From an uncultured beta proteobacterium (GTDB lineage Bacteria > Pseudomonadota > Gammaproteobacteria > Burkholderiales > Rhodocyclaceae), in NCBI GenBank assembly GCA_903908065.1, contig CAIVQO010000066.1, positions 1-64,000 on the forward strand: a DNA stretch of 64,000 nt. The letters run 5' to 3'. The translations under genes were made by a program, and so were the position numbers. Below the pieces are notes generated by a model, which did not search any database, was not told the origin of the DNA, and worked only from the letters and a program-made list of their open reading frames with translations. Every line of letters starts with the position of its first letter. Positions within the stretch are counted from its first letter, which is position 1. Shown one piece after another: positions 51,716 through 63,224 of the stretch.

Positions 51716-51772
51716 CGTGTGAAGCGAATGTAATATCAATCGCCAACGGCAAACCCCGAACCGGAAACGCCC

Positions 51773-51877
51773 ATGAACCGCCAGCAACCCTTCGACAAGC
51801 GCCCCGGCGCCAACTCCCGGCACCATGCCACACGGCCCATGCCGCCGGCGCCGGCGGCCAGAGGAGGCAACCCGTGA
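51773..51877 (+). CDS. Possible 34-residue peptide upstream of the membrane protein
   Basis: Short frame starting MNRQQPFDKRPG, rich in Pro and Arg, whose TGA overlaps the GTG of the next gene. It might be a leader peptide or chance. A weak GGAAA precedes its ATG. Confidence 0.25.
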   Translation: MNRQQPFDKRPGANSRHHATRPMPPAPAARGGNP

Positions 51878-52470
51878 TAAAGCTGCCGTCCCCGCTCGCG
51901 TCCAGCGTGCTGCTCGTGTTCGTCATCCTGATGGGATACATCGGCTTCGACATCAGCCGCCAACTGACGTGGGCCGTGCAGTTGGCACTGAGCCTTGCGC
52001 TGCTGCTTGACGTGGCCGCGTTTTACCTGGCGGTGCGGGGCCGCCGCTGGGCCGCGCAGGCCTGCGTGGGCGGGGTTGTGCTGTTGCTGGCGGGACTGCA
52101 TGCCTGGGACCGGTGGCGACTCAATCAGGAACGCATGGAGACCGCCGCCAGGATCCCGGGCGAGAATGAAAACCTGCTGTTGCATGCCGAGGCGCGTGCG
52201 CCCTGCGGCAATGGCGACATTGCCACCTTGCAGCGGCGCAGGATGATGGACGGCACGGTGGCGATGACCATCGATATCGTGCCGGCAGACCGCAGGCAAC
52301 GCGGCGAAACGATCGCCTTCGCCAATGGCCGGGGCAATCCCGAATCCGACCGCGGCATCCGCTACTACCGCAACAAGAGCGACACCGATTGCCGCAGCGC
52401 CGACTACTCCTCGCTCGACGCCATGCTCGTCCGCGTGCAGGCGCACGACGCGGCGGCGCGTTCGCGATAA
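51874..52470 (+). CDS. Hypothetical membrane protein
   Basis: 198 residues from a GTG with an excellent AGAGGAGG, so translation is likely. Two or three membrane helices in the N-terminal third (10-26, 32-50, 57-76) are followed by a charged extramembrane domain with four Cys-poor stretches and RGIRYYRNKSDTDCRSADYSSLD near the end. I do not recognise the family. It lies in an accessory-looking stretch next to GNAT and an esterase. Confidence 0.65.
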   Translation: MIKLPSPLASSVLLVFVILMGYIGFDISRQLTWAVQLALSLALLLDVAAFYLAVRGRRWAAQACVGGVVLLLAGLHAWDRWRLNQERMETAARIPGENENLLLHAEARAPCGNGDIATLQRRRMMDGTVAMTIDIVPADRRQRGETIAFANGRGNPESDRGIRYYRNKSDTDCRSADYSSLDAMLVRVQAHDAAARSR

Positions 52471-52497
52471 GCGATGTCCATCACGGTTGCCGCCCGG

Positions 52498-53343
52498 TCA
52501 GCGCGGCGGCAGCTCGCCGTTGCGGATCCAGTGCAGCATGCCGCGCACCGCCTCGCGTTCCACGCCGACAAAACCGTGCGCGGTGTAGGCCTCGCAGGCG
52601 CCCCCGCGTCCCGGCCCGCCGCCGCGCAGGGTCAGCAGGGGCTTGCCTGACTTCGCGGCAAAGTCCTGCGCGTCGCGGTAGGCGGTATAGCGGCAGGGGT
52701 CGTCTTCGTGGTGCACCCACAGCGTGGCCGCCGGCAGCGCCGCAAGCTCGACGCCGGATAGCCCGGGGCCGTTGCGCGAAGGGCTGAACACCGAGGCCGT
52801 CAGGATCAGGCGCCGCGCCAACGCCGGGTTCATCCGCGCCGCGTGGAAGGCGCTGATCGAGCCCTCGCTGGTGCCGACGAAGCTCCAGTCCGCCACCTTG
52901 TAGCGGGCCCCAATGTCGGTCAGCAGCGCCGCCACATCGGCCCCATAGCGCGGCGTCTCGCGCCACTGCTGGCTGAAACTGGCCCACTGGTCGGAAGGCG
53001 CATCCACCACCGCCACCAGAATGTCCTCATCCAGCCACTGCCGCCGCGAACGCACCAGGAAATTGCCGCGCAGGTCGAAGCGCACGGCCCCGTCCTCCTC
53101 GCGCAGCTTGAGGATGCCGGGATGCCCGGCGAACAAGGCCACGCCGTGGCGAAAGGCCTGCGGCGTGCCGTGGTGGGTAACCAGCGCCGAGATCGTGTAA
53201 CCCTCGCGCGCCACGGTATGCATCCGGGTGGGGAATTCGAGGTTGGGGTCGTTCGCTGCCGTGCTGCTCGTTTGCGCCAGTGACGGAAGCGCTGGCAGGA
53301 ACAGCGCCGCTAACAGCAGCAGGGCATTGCTTAGTTGGCGCAT
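52498..53343 (-). CDS. Exported alpha/beta hydrolase-like protein
   Basis: 281 residues from the ATG at 53343. A clear signal peptide (MRQLSNALLLLAALFLPALPSLAQ). The nucleophile is in VGTSEGS, the acid candidate is in HHEDDPC and the His in TAHGFVG. This resembles dienelactone hydrolase-like and esterase-like proteins of the periplasm. Substrate not known. The frame extends further upstream but lacks a signal there. Confidence 0.78.
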   Translation of the reverse strand: MRQLSNALLLLAALFLPALPSLAQTSSTAANDPNLEFPTRMHTVAREGYTISALVTHHGTPQAFRHGVALFAGHPGILKLREEDGAVRFDLRGNFLVRSRRQWLDEDILVAVVDAPSDQWASFSQQWRETPRYGADVAALLTDIGARYKVADWSFVGTSEGSISAFHAARMNPALARRLILTASVFSPSRNGPGLSGVELAALPAATLWVHHEDDPCRYTAYRDAQDFAAKSGKPLLTLRGGGPGRGGACEAYTAHGFVGVEREAVRGMLHWIRNGELPPR

Positions 53344-53685
53344 CGAGTGTGGCTTGGGCACGATCTGGTGTTGGAGGCCAGGTAAAGCAATGGCACGGAA
53401 GCTTGGATAGGGTTGTTGGGTCAAAGCGCCGAACGTCTGAATTCACCGGCCTGCGCGGCTTTTCGCGCAGGTCCGGTGGAATGATGGGTTAGCCATTTGG
53501 ATTCCCCGCGCTTTGTTGATTGTCCAGGGTGAGAGGCTTCAATTCAACTTCTGTTAAGGCCGGCAATTGAATTGCTTCGAAGATGATGTTTGGGAATCGA
53601 GTGAAGGTATCCCAATTTTCGCGGATGTCTTTGTTTTCGGCGTGCCCCTGCACCAGAGCACGATGTGTATTACTGAGGAGGCCGG

Positions 53686-54769
53686 CAAATAGTGCGTGAT
53701 TTTGATCAGGCCGCATAGCGGACATGCTTTTCCTGAAACAGATTCCGGATGACGTGAGGCTGCTTCTGCCGGCGATGGAGATGGCTGCGCAGACCGGCAA
53801 CCATCTCCGCCTTGTTGGTGGGGCGACTCTTGCCCAAGGCGTTGGTCTTGACATCCTGGTTGAGCAACTCGTCGGGGTTCAGTTCGGGACAATAGCCAGG
53901 CAGACGAATCAGCCGCAGGCGTTCGGTGTTGTCGGCGGCGAACTTCTTCGCCGCAGCCGACCGATGCACCGGATGTCCATCCACGATCAGGTAGAGCTTG
54001 CCTTTGGCTTGCTTGAGCAAGCGCCGCATGAATTCGATGAACACCGGGTTCTGGAACTTGCCCTCGAACACCATGAAGGCGAGATTGCCGCGATTGGTTA
54101 TCGCCGAGATCATGTTGCAACCGAAGCGCTGCCCGGTGGCTCGCACCACGGGCGTTTGTCCCATCGGCGCAAAGCAAGTGCCGCTGACATGATCGCTGCG
54201 CAAACCCATCTCGTCGCCCCAATAGATCGTCGCCTTCTCGCGTTTTGCGTCATTGACGATGGCCGGGTAGTCTTCCTCCAGCCAGCGCGCAATCGCCGCA
54301 TCGTTCCGTTCGTATGCCCGACACACTGGCTTCTGCGCGCTCATGCCCCACGCTTTGAGGTAGCGTCCCACCGTCGTCGGCGACACCGTGATGCCATACT
54401 CCCGTTCGATGAGGTGCGCCACGGCCTCCCGTGTCCAAAGGTAGAAGGGCAATTTCAACTGATCGGGCATCTTGCCCACGACAAGTGCACGAATGCGCGT
54501 TGCCTGCGTCGCGTTCAGCCGCCCGCCACCCGGGCGGCGACCACGCTTGCCCGGCTTGAGCGCCTTCAACCCTCCATCGCGGGCGAGCTTCATCCACTTG
54601 CTCACCGCGCGCAGGCTGACACCGTAGATCGTTGCTGCTTCAACTTGCCTCACTCCGCCACGCACCGCCTTGACCACCAGCTTCCGCAGGTGCGCTTGCG
54701 TGGCCCCATCCAACTTCCGTGCATCGGTCTTCGTACCCATGCTTCCAGTAACGCATCACGCACTATTTG
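53686..54769. mobile_element. IS630-family insertion sequence
   Basis: About 1.08 kb. Terminal 15-base inverted repeats CAAATAGTGCGTGAT (53686-53700) and ATCACGCACTATTTG (54755-54769) bound one transposase gene. The TA dinucleotides inside the repeats are the likely target duplication, in which case the element proper is GTGCGTGAT to ATCACGCAC. Confidence 0.88.
53706..54740 (-). CDS. IS630-family transposase
   Basis: 344 residues. An N-terminal helix-turn-helix (VEAATIYGVSLRAVSKWMK) is followed by a winged helix and a DDE domain: Asp in IYWGDEMGL, Asp in LIVDGHPVH and Glu in LPGYCPELNPDELLN. The frame is intact, so the element may be active. It transposes by cut and paste at TA. Confidence 0.94.
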   Translation of the reverse strand: MGTKTDARKLDGATQAHLRKLVVKAVRGGVRQVEAATIYGVSLRAVSKWMKLARDGGLKALKPGKRGRRPGGGRLNATQATRIRALVVGKMPDQLKLPFYLWTREAVAHLIEREYGITVSPTTVGRYLKAWGMSAQKPVCRAYERNDAAIARWLEEDYPAIVNDAKREKATIYWGDEMGLRSDHVSGTCFAPMGQTPVVRATGQRFGCNMISAITNRGNLAFMVFEGKFQNPVFIEFMRRLLKQAKGKLYLIVDGHPVHRSAAAKKFAADNTERLRLIRLPGYCPELNPDELLNQDVKTNALGKSRPTNKAEMVAGLRSHLHRRQKQPHVIRNLFQEKHVRYAA

Positions 54770-55252
54770 GTGCACACGTCAGTAACTGCCGAGTAGGCAG
54801 CGACGAAGGCTTCACGAACTTTTGGTTCTAGGTAGAGGCAATTTCTCTCCCACCAAGACTGACACTTCATCACCACTTTCCCGATTCCATCTGTGTGGGC
54901 GGCCTCAAGTAACTCGCGCCAAAGTTCAAAAGCTTCTTGATGAGCCTGTAGCCGGCGATCAAGCGCAGCCATTCGAAGTTGATGCTTAGCCTTAAGCTGC
55001 TCTATCAGAAAGGCATACTCGGAGCGGACGTGCTCTATTTCGTAGGTGATCGCCGCAATGTCTTCTCGGGTGGCAAGGTTCTCAGCCTTCTTCGCTAGAT
55101 ATGAGGGGATGAACGATTTAATCAGCGAGAAGACCACGCCCCCTGCCACTAGGCCGCCGATACCAAAGGCGCCTGCGAGGCTTAGAAGTTGTTTGAGTTC
55201 GTCGATGGACATGGGGAAAAATGGCTAACGTAACTTGTGGCACCCAATGATC

Positions 55253-55284
55253 GGAACGTTATCCATCATGACGGATAACGTTCC
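55253..55284. repeat. Perfect 12-bp inverted repeat
   Basis: GGAACGTTATCC and GGATAACGTTCC around eight bases. There is no T-run, so it is not a terminator. It lies 41 bases upstream of the interrupted gene's start, a suitable place for an operator. Confidence 0.65.
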
Positions 55285-55469
55285 ACCAAATGGGATGCAT
55301 AAAATTCCTGCCATCATGGCGTTCTCTCTTGTAATCAGCTAATTAGGTATTTTTAGTACATCATGGCTCAGCAGGGTTGCCTCAGGTGCGAGATGACGTG
55401 CCAATGACTGCGAAGAGAATACGCCAACGGCAATTTCCCGTCCAGCATAGGGCTGTGGTAGCCCTCCCG

Positions 55470-55495
55470 TCGCCGTGTTGCCAGCGCCGACTTTT
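55470..55495 (+). repeat. Dispersed 26-nt repeat, copy 5
   Basis: 24 of 26 positions match copy 2. It lies 114 nt downstream of the acyl-CoA synthetase stop. Confidence 0.7.
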
Positions 55496-55608
55496 GTTTC
55501 GGGGGTGGGTAAGGGCTGCTTAGGCCGCAGGGCAACGGGGGCGCCTGCGGCGGATTCGGGGCGGGCTGCGGCATTCGCCGCCGCACAGCCCCTGGCTTCC
55601 GTGAGGTC

Positions 55609-57276
55609 TTAGCCCTTGGCGCCTTCCTTTTCCTGCAGTGCGCGCCACATCACCTTGCCCGTGGCGGACTTGGGGAGGGTGTCGACGAACTCGACGATGC
55701 GCGGCGATTTGTAGGCGGCCATGTTGGCGTGGGCCCAGTCGATGATGTCCTGCTCGCTTACGCTGCCGCGCTGCGCTTCCTTGATTACCACGATGGCCTT
55801 GACGGTCTCGCCCCGATGCGGGTCTCGGGCGCCGATCACGCAGGCTTCCTGGATCGCCGGGTGCTGGTACATCAGGGCTTCGACTTCGGCCGGCCAGACC
55901 TTGAAGCCGGAGGCGTTGATCATGCGCTTGAGGCGGTCGACCATGAAGAAGTAGCCGTCGGCGTCCACGTAGGCCAGGTCGCCGGTGCGGAACCAGCTCT
56001 TGCCGTCGATCTCGACGAAGGCGTTGCGCGTGGCCTCGGGATTGTTCCAATAGCCCTTGAAGACCTGCGGGCCGCGGGTGAGGATTTCGCCCACTTCGCC
56101 GGCCGGCAGTTCCTTGAAGTCGTTGGGGTCAGCCACCATCGATTCGACGTCGAAGATCGGGATGCCCAGGCACTGCTTGCGGGCGCGGTCGGGCGGGTTG
56201 ATGTGCGAGGGCGCGATGGTTTCCGACAAACCGTAACCCTCGACATAGGTGATGCCCATGTCGAGCAACTTTTGTGCAATGGCCTCGGGCATGGCGGCGC
56301 CGCCGCCGCTCATGCGCGTGATCGAGCTGAGGTCGTAGTTGCCCAGGTTGGGGTTCATCAGGAAGTCGATGATCATGGTCGGGATCGCGGTCCATGAGGT
56401 GACGCCGTAGCGCGCAATGCATTGCGCGGCGGCTTCGCGGTCCCAGCGCGGCAGCAGCACCACGGTGGCGCCGGATTGCAGCGGCCCGCTCATGCTGCCC
56501 TGCATCCCGGTGACATGGAAGAAGGGCAGCACGGCGAGATACACCGCGTCCTGCTGGATGCCGAACCACTGGTAGCCGGCCATCAGGGTGTGCATCACCG
56601 TGCGGTGGGTGTGCATGCAGCCCTTGGGGTGGCCGGTGGTGCCCGAGGTGTAGGGCATCACGCAGAGGTCGTCGGGGCCGACCTCGATAGTGCCGGGGCG
56701 GGCGTCGGCCGCCAGCATGTCGGCCCAGAGCGTGGCGCCGGGGGCGGCGATGGGCTGGCGCGGCGCCTTGACGAAATCGGGCACCTTGAGGTCGGTGGGC
56801 GCCTTGAGGTAATCCGAGTAGGCCGCAACGAGGATGTGCTCGAGGCCCTGCTCGGGCCCGCTGCCGAGCAGGGGCTGCATCTGCGGGTAGATGTCCTGCG
56901 CGACGATGGCCACCCGGGCGCCGGCGTCCTTGACGTAGTGGCGCAGCTCGGTGGTCATGTTCATCGGGTTTACAGGCACCACCACGGCATTGGCGCGCAG
57001 GATGCCGTAGTAGGCCAGCACGAACTGCGGGCTGTTCTGCATGTACAGCAGTACGCGGTCGCCCTTCTTCACGCCTTGACCCTGCAGCCAGCCGGCGATG
57101 CGCTCGGCTTCCTGCTTGAACTCGGCGTAGCTGATCTGGGTGTCGTAGAACACCAGGAAGGGCTTGGCCGGGTAGCGCCGCGCCGAGACCTCGACGTTGT
57201 AGAACAGGTCGGTCTCGGGTATCGTCATGTGGCGCGGCAGGCCCTTGGGCCAGTGCGCGAAGTGGCGTGTAGACAT
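55609..57276 (-). CDS. Acyl-CoA synthetase (AMP-forming, class I adenylate-forming)
   Basis: 555 residues. The phosphate loop YTSGTTGHPKG is at 209-219, the adenine motif EGYGLSET, and FRTGDLAY, with the catalytic Lys in KSATGKVMWRAL near the C-terminus. It activates a carboxylic acid to its CoA thioester through an acyl-adenylate. It is the last gene of the long minus-strand acyl-CoA operon. Chain length or branching of the substrate cannot be read from the sequence. Confidence 0.92.
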   Translation of the reverse strand: MSTRHFAHWPKGLPRHMTIPETDLFYNVEVSARRYPAKPFLVFYDTQISYAEFKQEAERIAGWLQGQGVKKGDRVLLYMQNSPQFVLAYYGILRANAVVVPVNPMNMTTELRHYVKDAGARVAIVAQDIYPQMQPLLGSGPEQGLEHILVAAYSDYLKAPTDLKVPDFVKAPRQPIAAPGATLWADMLAADARPGTIEVGPDDLCVMPYTSGTTGHPKGCMHTHRTVMHTLMAGYQWFGIQQDAVYLAVLPFFHVTGMQGSMSGPLQSGATVVLLPRWDREAAAQCIARYGVTSWTAIPTMIIDFLMNPNLGNYDLSSITRMSGGGAAMPEAIAQKLLDMGITYVEGYGLSETIAPSHINPPDRARKQCLGIPIFDVESMVADPNDFKELPAGEVGEILTRGPQVFKGYWNNPEATRNAFVEIDGKSWFRTGDLAYVDADGYFFMVDRLKRMINASGFKVWPAEVEALMYQHPAIQEACVIGARDPHRGETVKAIVVIKEAQRGSVSEQDIIDWAHANMAAYKSPRIVEFVDTLPKSATGKVMWRALQEKEGAKG

Positions 57277-57297
57277 CGTGGGCCTTCCTTGCCGGAC

Positions 57298-58524
<1,227 letters not shown>

Positions 58525-58687
58525 GTTGTGTCCTTAACGTGAAATAACTTGATCGGAGCCGCGAGTAACAATCGAGCGCAGCGAGCCAAACAATAGCCTC
58601 CCCGCGAGGGGAGGATGGGAGGGGCGGGCCTTCAATTTGCTTTTCGCGTGCTTCATTGTCAGAGGGTGGCGCTCGCTGCCGCGAGCG
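58525..58687. other. Gap with two hairpins between ACAD-like and kinase genes
   Basis: CCTCCCC-GCGA-GGGGAGG (58597-58614) and CGCTCGC-TGCC-GCGAGCG (58670-58687). Neither has a T-run. They may process or attenuate the operon transcript between the two genes, which is the longest gap in the operon. Confidence 0.55.
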
Positions 58688-59755
58688 TTAAGGGTTGGCG
58701 AGCAGGCGTTCGACCTGGCGCCAGGCTTCTTCGGCCAGCGGCCGGGCGCGCTTGCCGGTTTCGATGGCTTCGGCGCTCGACGCATTGCCCTGCAGGGCGC
58801 GGGCCATGATGCCCTGCAGGATGCCGGCCAGGCGGAACATGTTGAAGGCCATGCAGAACTCCCAGTCGCGCGGGGCGATGGGCGGGCGGCCGGTGCGCTT
58901 GCAGTAGGCGGCGACGTACTCGGCTTCCGAGGGGATGCCCAGCGCGGCGAGGTCGTTGCCGGCCAGGCCGCGGAACTGCCCCGGCGAGAGGCGCCAGCTC
59001 ATGCAGTGGTAGGCGAAGTCGGCCAGCGGGTGCCCCAGGGTCGAGAGTTCCCAGTCGAGCACCGCCAGGATGCGCGGCTCGGTGGGGTGGAACACGGTGT
59101 TGTCCAGCCGGAAGTCGCCATGCACGACGGAGGTTTCGTCGCCGGCCGGGATGTTCTGCGGCAGCCACTCGATCAGCCGGTCCATGGCCTCGATTTTTTC
59201 CGTCTCGGAGGCGCGGTACTGCTTGCTCCAGCGGTCGATCTGGCGCGCGAAGTAGCTGCCCGGCTTGCCGTAGTCGGCTAGCCCGACAGCCGCGTAGTCG
59301 ACCGTGTGCAGCGCGGCGATGACGCGGTTCATCTCGTCGAAGATGGCGCCGCGCTGGACCGGCGTCATGCCGGGCAGGGCCGGGTCCCAGAGGATGCGGC
59401 CGTCGACACAGTCCATGATGTAGAACATGGTGCCGATCACGCTGTCGTCGGTGCACAGGGCGTAGGTTTTCGCCACCGGCACGTCGGTCTTTGCCAGCGC
59501 CGTGATCACCTTGTATTCGCGGTCCACGGCGTGGGCGCTGGGCAGCAGCTTGCCTGGCGGCTTCCGGCGCATCACGTACTTGCGGCCGCCGGCGCTGAGC
59601 ATGAAGGTGGGATTGGACTGGCCGCCCTTGAACTTCTCGACGTGCAGCTCGCCGGAAAAGCCTTCGACGTTGGCCTTCATCCATTCGGCCAGGCGGCCGA
59701 GGTCGAGGGCGTCTTTGTCGGTGATCGGGCGGGTGCCCGTGTGTGCTTCGCTCAT
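58688..59755 (-). CDS. APH family phosphotransferase (ACAD10/11 kinase-like)
   Basis: 355 residues. Kinase-like APH fold: nucleotide Lys in KYVMRRKPPG, catalytic Asp214 in HGDFRLDN (212-219) and metal Asp234 in LDWELSTLG. It resembles the N-terminal kinase of ACAD11 and LvaA, not antibiotic kinases. It probably phosphorylates the hydroxyl of 4-hydroxyacyl-CoA. The MDR gene ends two bases upstream. Resistance to aminoglycosides is unlikely. Confidence 0.85.
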   Translation of the reverse strand: MSEAHTGTRPITDKDALDLGRLAEWMKANVEGFSGELHVEKFKGGQSNPTFMLSAGGRKYVMRRKPPGKLLPSAHAVDREYKVITALAKTDVPVAKTYALCTDDSVIGTMFYIMDCVDGRILWDPALPGMTPVQRGAIFDEMNRVIAALHTVDYAAVGLADYGKPGSYFARQIDRWSKQYRASETEKIEAMDRLIEWLPQNIPAGDETSVVHGDFRLDNTVFHPTEPRILAVLDWELSTLGHPLADFAYHCMSWRLSPGQFRGLAGNDLAALGIPSEAEYVAAYCKRTGRPPIAPRDWEFCMAFNMFRLAGILQGIMARALQGNASSAEAIETGKRARPLAEEAWRQVERLLANP

Positions 59756-59757
59756 GG

Positions 59758-60753
59758 TCAGGTCAGCTTGACGAGTTGCTTGCCGAAATTGCCGCCCTTC
59801 AGCAGGCTGATGAAGGCGGCGGGTGCGGCGGCGAGGCCGTTGGCCACGGTTTCGCGGTACTTGAGCTTGCCGGTGGCGACCAGGCCGCCGAGTTCCTTCA
59901 GCGCGGGCGGCCAGCGGCTCATGTCATCCGAGACGATGAAGCCCTGCATCTTGATGCGGTTGATTAGCACCGAGCCGATGTTCTGCATCGGGTAGGGCGC
60001 CGAGTTGTACTGCGCGATGAGGCCGCAGACGGCGATGCGGGCAAAGGGGTTCATGCGCCCGAGCAGGGTGTCGAAGATCTCGCCGCCAACGTTCTCGAAC
60101 AGGCAGTCGATGCCCTTGGGCGTGGCGGCCTTGAGGTCGCCGCGCAGGTTGCCGGCCTTGTAGTCGATGCAGGCGTCGAAGCCGAGTTCCTCGACCACGT
60201 AGCGGCATTTCTCGGCACCGCCGGCGATGCCCACGGCGCGCGCGCCCTTGAGCTTGGCTAGTTGGCCGACCACGCTGCCGACCGCGCCCGAGGCGGCGGT
60301 GACCACCACGGTCTCGCCTTCCTTCGGCGCGCAGATGTCATTGAGGCCGACCCAGGCGGTGACGCCGGGCATGCCCACCGGGCCAAGGTAGGCCGAGAGC
60401 GGGATCGCGGAGGCATTGACCTTCTGCAGCGCGGCGCCGTCTGCCACGCCAAACAGTTGCCAGCCGAGGGCGCCGACCACCTTGTCCCCGGGGGCGAACT
60501 TGGGATGCTTCGAGGCCACCACTTCGCCGGCACAGCCGCCGACCATGACTTCGCCGATCTCCACCGACTTGGCGTAGGACTTCGCGTCCGACATGCGGCC
60601 GCGCATGTAGGGGTCGAGCGAGAGCCAGTGGTTCTTCACCAGCACCTGGTTGTCCCCTGGCTGCGGGATCTCGGCTTCCTCGAAGCGGAAGTTGCTTTCT
60701 TCGACCCAGGCCGCGGGGCGGCTGGCGAGGACGATGCGCTGGTTCTTTTCCAT
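59758..60753 (-). CDS. NADP-dependent medium-chain reductase (zinc-free, CurA/LTB4DH type)
   Basis: 331 residues. GVTAWVGLNDICAPKEGETVVV and AASGAVGSVVGQLAK are the leukotriene B4 dehydrogenase/CurA signature, without zinc ligands. YMRGRMSDAKSY is the family N-terminal motif. It reduces the double bond of enones or enoyl thioesters with NADPH. In the operon it may reduce an unsaturated intermediate. Two bases separate it from the kinase gene. Confidence 0.9.
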   Translation of the reverse strand: MEKNQRIVLASRPAAWVEESNFRFEEAEIPQPGDNQVLVKNHWLSLDPYMRGRMSDAKSYAKSVEIGEVMVGGCAGEVVASKHPKFAPGDKVVGALGWQLFGVADGAALQKVNASAIPLSAYLGPVGMPGVTAWVGLNDICAPKEGETVVVTAASGAVGSVVGQLAKLKGARAVGIAGGAEKCRYVVEELGFDACIDYKAGNLRGDLKAATPKGIDCLFENVGGEIFDTLLGRMNPFARIAVCGLIAQYNSAPYPMQNIGSVLINRIKMQGFIVSDDMSRWPPALKELGGLVATGKLKYRETVANGLAAAPAAFISLLKGGNFGKQLVKLT

Positions 60754-60785
60754 GGTGTTTTCCTTGCTGGAGCGGGTTCGGGGTT

Positions 60786-60811
60786 GAAAGTCGGCGCCGG
60801 TGATACGGCGA
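60786..60811 (-). repeat. Dispersed 26-nt repeat, copy 6
   Basis: Minus-strand copy, 23 of 26 matching copy 2. It sits in the 66-nt gap between the thioesterase and MDR genes inside the operon. Confidence 0.65.
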
Positions 60812-60819
60812 TTCTGTGC

Positions 60820-61221
60820 CTAATCCTCGAGACGGCGCAGCTTGAAGGTACCGAGCGACTTGGCGATCAGTTCGCCGCTGGCGTCAAACGCCTCGCCTTC
60901 GCAAAAGTAGAGCGAGCGGCCGCCGCGCAGCACCTTGCCCTCGGCGACGATGCGGCCCTTGGCGGAGCGCAGGAAGTTGAGCGACATGTCCACCGTCATC
61001 ACGCCCGCCGGGTGCTTCTGGTGGCCGCGTGCGGCCACCGCCATGGCGACGTCGAGCATGGTCATGATCACGCCCCCGTGCGAGACCTCGAAGCTGTTCA
61101 GCAGCTCGGGGCGCAAGTCCAGCGAGATGCGCGAGCGGCCGCCCTCGGCCATCTCGGCCTTGACGCCGAGATGCTTGAGGAAGGGAACGGAAAGGCCGAA
61201 GAAATCGGCGGCGTCGCTCAT
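60820..61221 (-). CDS. PaaI-type hotdog thioesterase
   Basis: 133 residues from the ATG at 61221. Single hotdog domain: ELLNSFEVSHGGVIMTMLD contains the catalytic region. It hydrolyses acyl-CoA, probably rescuing CoA from stuck intermediates. SDR ends ten bases upstream, so it is in the operon. Confidence 0.88.
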   Translation of the reverse strand: MSDAADFFGLSVPFLKHLGVKAEMAEGGRSRISLDLRPELLNSFEVSHGGVIMTMLDVAMAVAARGHQKHPAGVMTVDMSLNFLRSAKGRIVAEGKVLRGGRSLYFCEGEAFDASGELIAKSLGTFKLRRLED

Positions 61222-61231
61222 CGCCGCGATT

Positions 61232-62005
61232 TCAGAACGCCATGCTGCCGCCATCGACGGCGATCGCCTGGCCGCTGATGTGGCGCCCGGCTTCCGAGGC
61301 CAGCAGCACCACCAGGCCCTTGAGGTCCTCCGGCCCGCCGATGCGGCCGAGCGGGGTGCCGGCGATGATCTTTTCGCCCAGGGTGTCGATCAGGCCGTTG
61401 GCCATCTTCGAGGGGAAGAAGCCGGGGCAGATGGCGTTCACGTTGATGTTGTGGCGGCCCCATTCGGAAGCCAGGGCGCGCACGAAATTCACGTCGGCGC
61501 CCTTGCTGGCGTTGTAGGCGATGGTGCCCATCTCCGGCGGGTTGCCGCGCAGGCCGGCGATCGAGGCGGTGACGATGATCTTGCCCGACTTCTGCGGGAT
61601 GAAGCAGCGTTTGCCGACTTCGCGCGTGAGGAAGAACATGCCATTCAGGTTGAGGTTGATCACCTTCATCCAGGCGTCGTCGGGGTAGTTCTCGGCGGGC
61701 GATCCCCAGGTGGCGCCGGCATTGCTGACCAGGATATCGAGCTTGCCGTAGTGCTTCAGCACCGCATCGACCAGGCCGGGGATCTGGTCGAATTTCGAGA
61801 GGTCGCTGGCCACGGTGATGGCCTCGATGCCGAGCTTTTCCAGGTGCGCCTTGGCCTCGGCCAGTTCGTCGGCCTTGCGCGCGGTGAGCGCCAGTTTGGC
61901 GCCCATCTCGCCCAGCGCCTCGGCCATCTGCAGGCCCAGGCCGCGCGAGCCGCCGGTGATCAGGGCCACCTTGCCGGTGAGGTCGAACAGCTGCTTGACT
62001 CCCAT
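61232..62005 (-). CDS. Short-chain dehydrogenase/reductase
   Basis: 257 residues. Cofactor motif TGGSRGLG (17-24), NAG at 95-97, catalytic Ser148, Tyr164 and Lys168 in AYNASKG, and C-terminal ISGQAIAVDGG. Classical SDR. In this operon it may oxidise a hydroxyacyl intermediate; substrate is not evident. Thiolase lies 12 bases upstream. Confidence 0.92.
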   Translation of the reverse strand: MGVKQLFDLTGKVALITGGSRGLGLQMAEALGEMGAKLALTARKADELAEAKAHLEKLGIEAITVASDLSKFDQIPGLVDAVLKHYGKLDILVSNAGATWGSPAENYPDDAWMKVINLNLNGMFFLTREVGKRCFIPQKSGKIIVTASIAGLRGNPPEMGTIAYNASKGADVNFVRALASEWGRHNINVNAICPGFFPSKMANGLIDTLGEKIIAGTPLGRIGGPEDLKGLVVLLASEAGRHISGQAIAVDGGSMAF

Positions 62006-62017
62006 GATGGCGCCTCC

Positions 62018-63196
<1,179 letters not shown>

Positions 63197-63224
63197 TTTG
63201 TAATCTCCGGAATTCGGTGCGGGG

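Larger units (their letters stand above)
53489..55212 (-). pseudogene. Membrane-anchored coiled-coil protein gene interrupted by IS630 element
   Basis: The N-terminal part (55212 to 54770) encodes one membrane helix (LSLAGAFGIGGLVAGGVVFSLI) and a coiled coil (AENLATREDIAAITYEIEHV). It is stopped by a TAG formed by the element's terminal repeat. The C-terminal part (53685 to 53489) on the same strand encodes NTHRALVQGHAENKDIRENWD and ends with a normal stop. The pieces together give a protein of about 213 residues. Excising the element with a simple TA duplication leaves the two parts out of frame, so the exact original junction is not settled. Function unknown. Confidence 0.7.
55213..55608. 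other. Intergenic region with palindrome and repeat copy
   Basis: 396 nt with no credible gene. It contains a perfect 12-bp inverted repeat (55253-55284) and copy 5 of the dispersed repeat (55470-55495). The AT-rich part at 55310-55365 may hold the promoter of the interrupted gene. Confidence 0.55.

Noticed and set aside
58688-59755. Aminoglycoside resistance gene
   Set aside because: The APH fold is present, but the sequence pattern and operon match the ACAD-associated kinases, not drug kinases.
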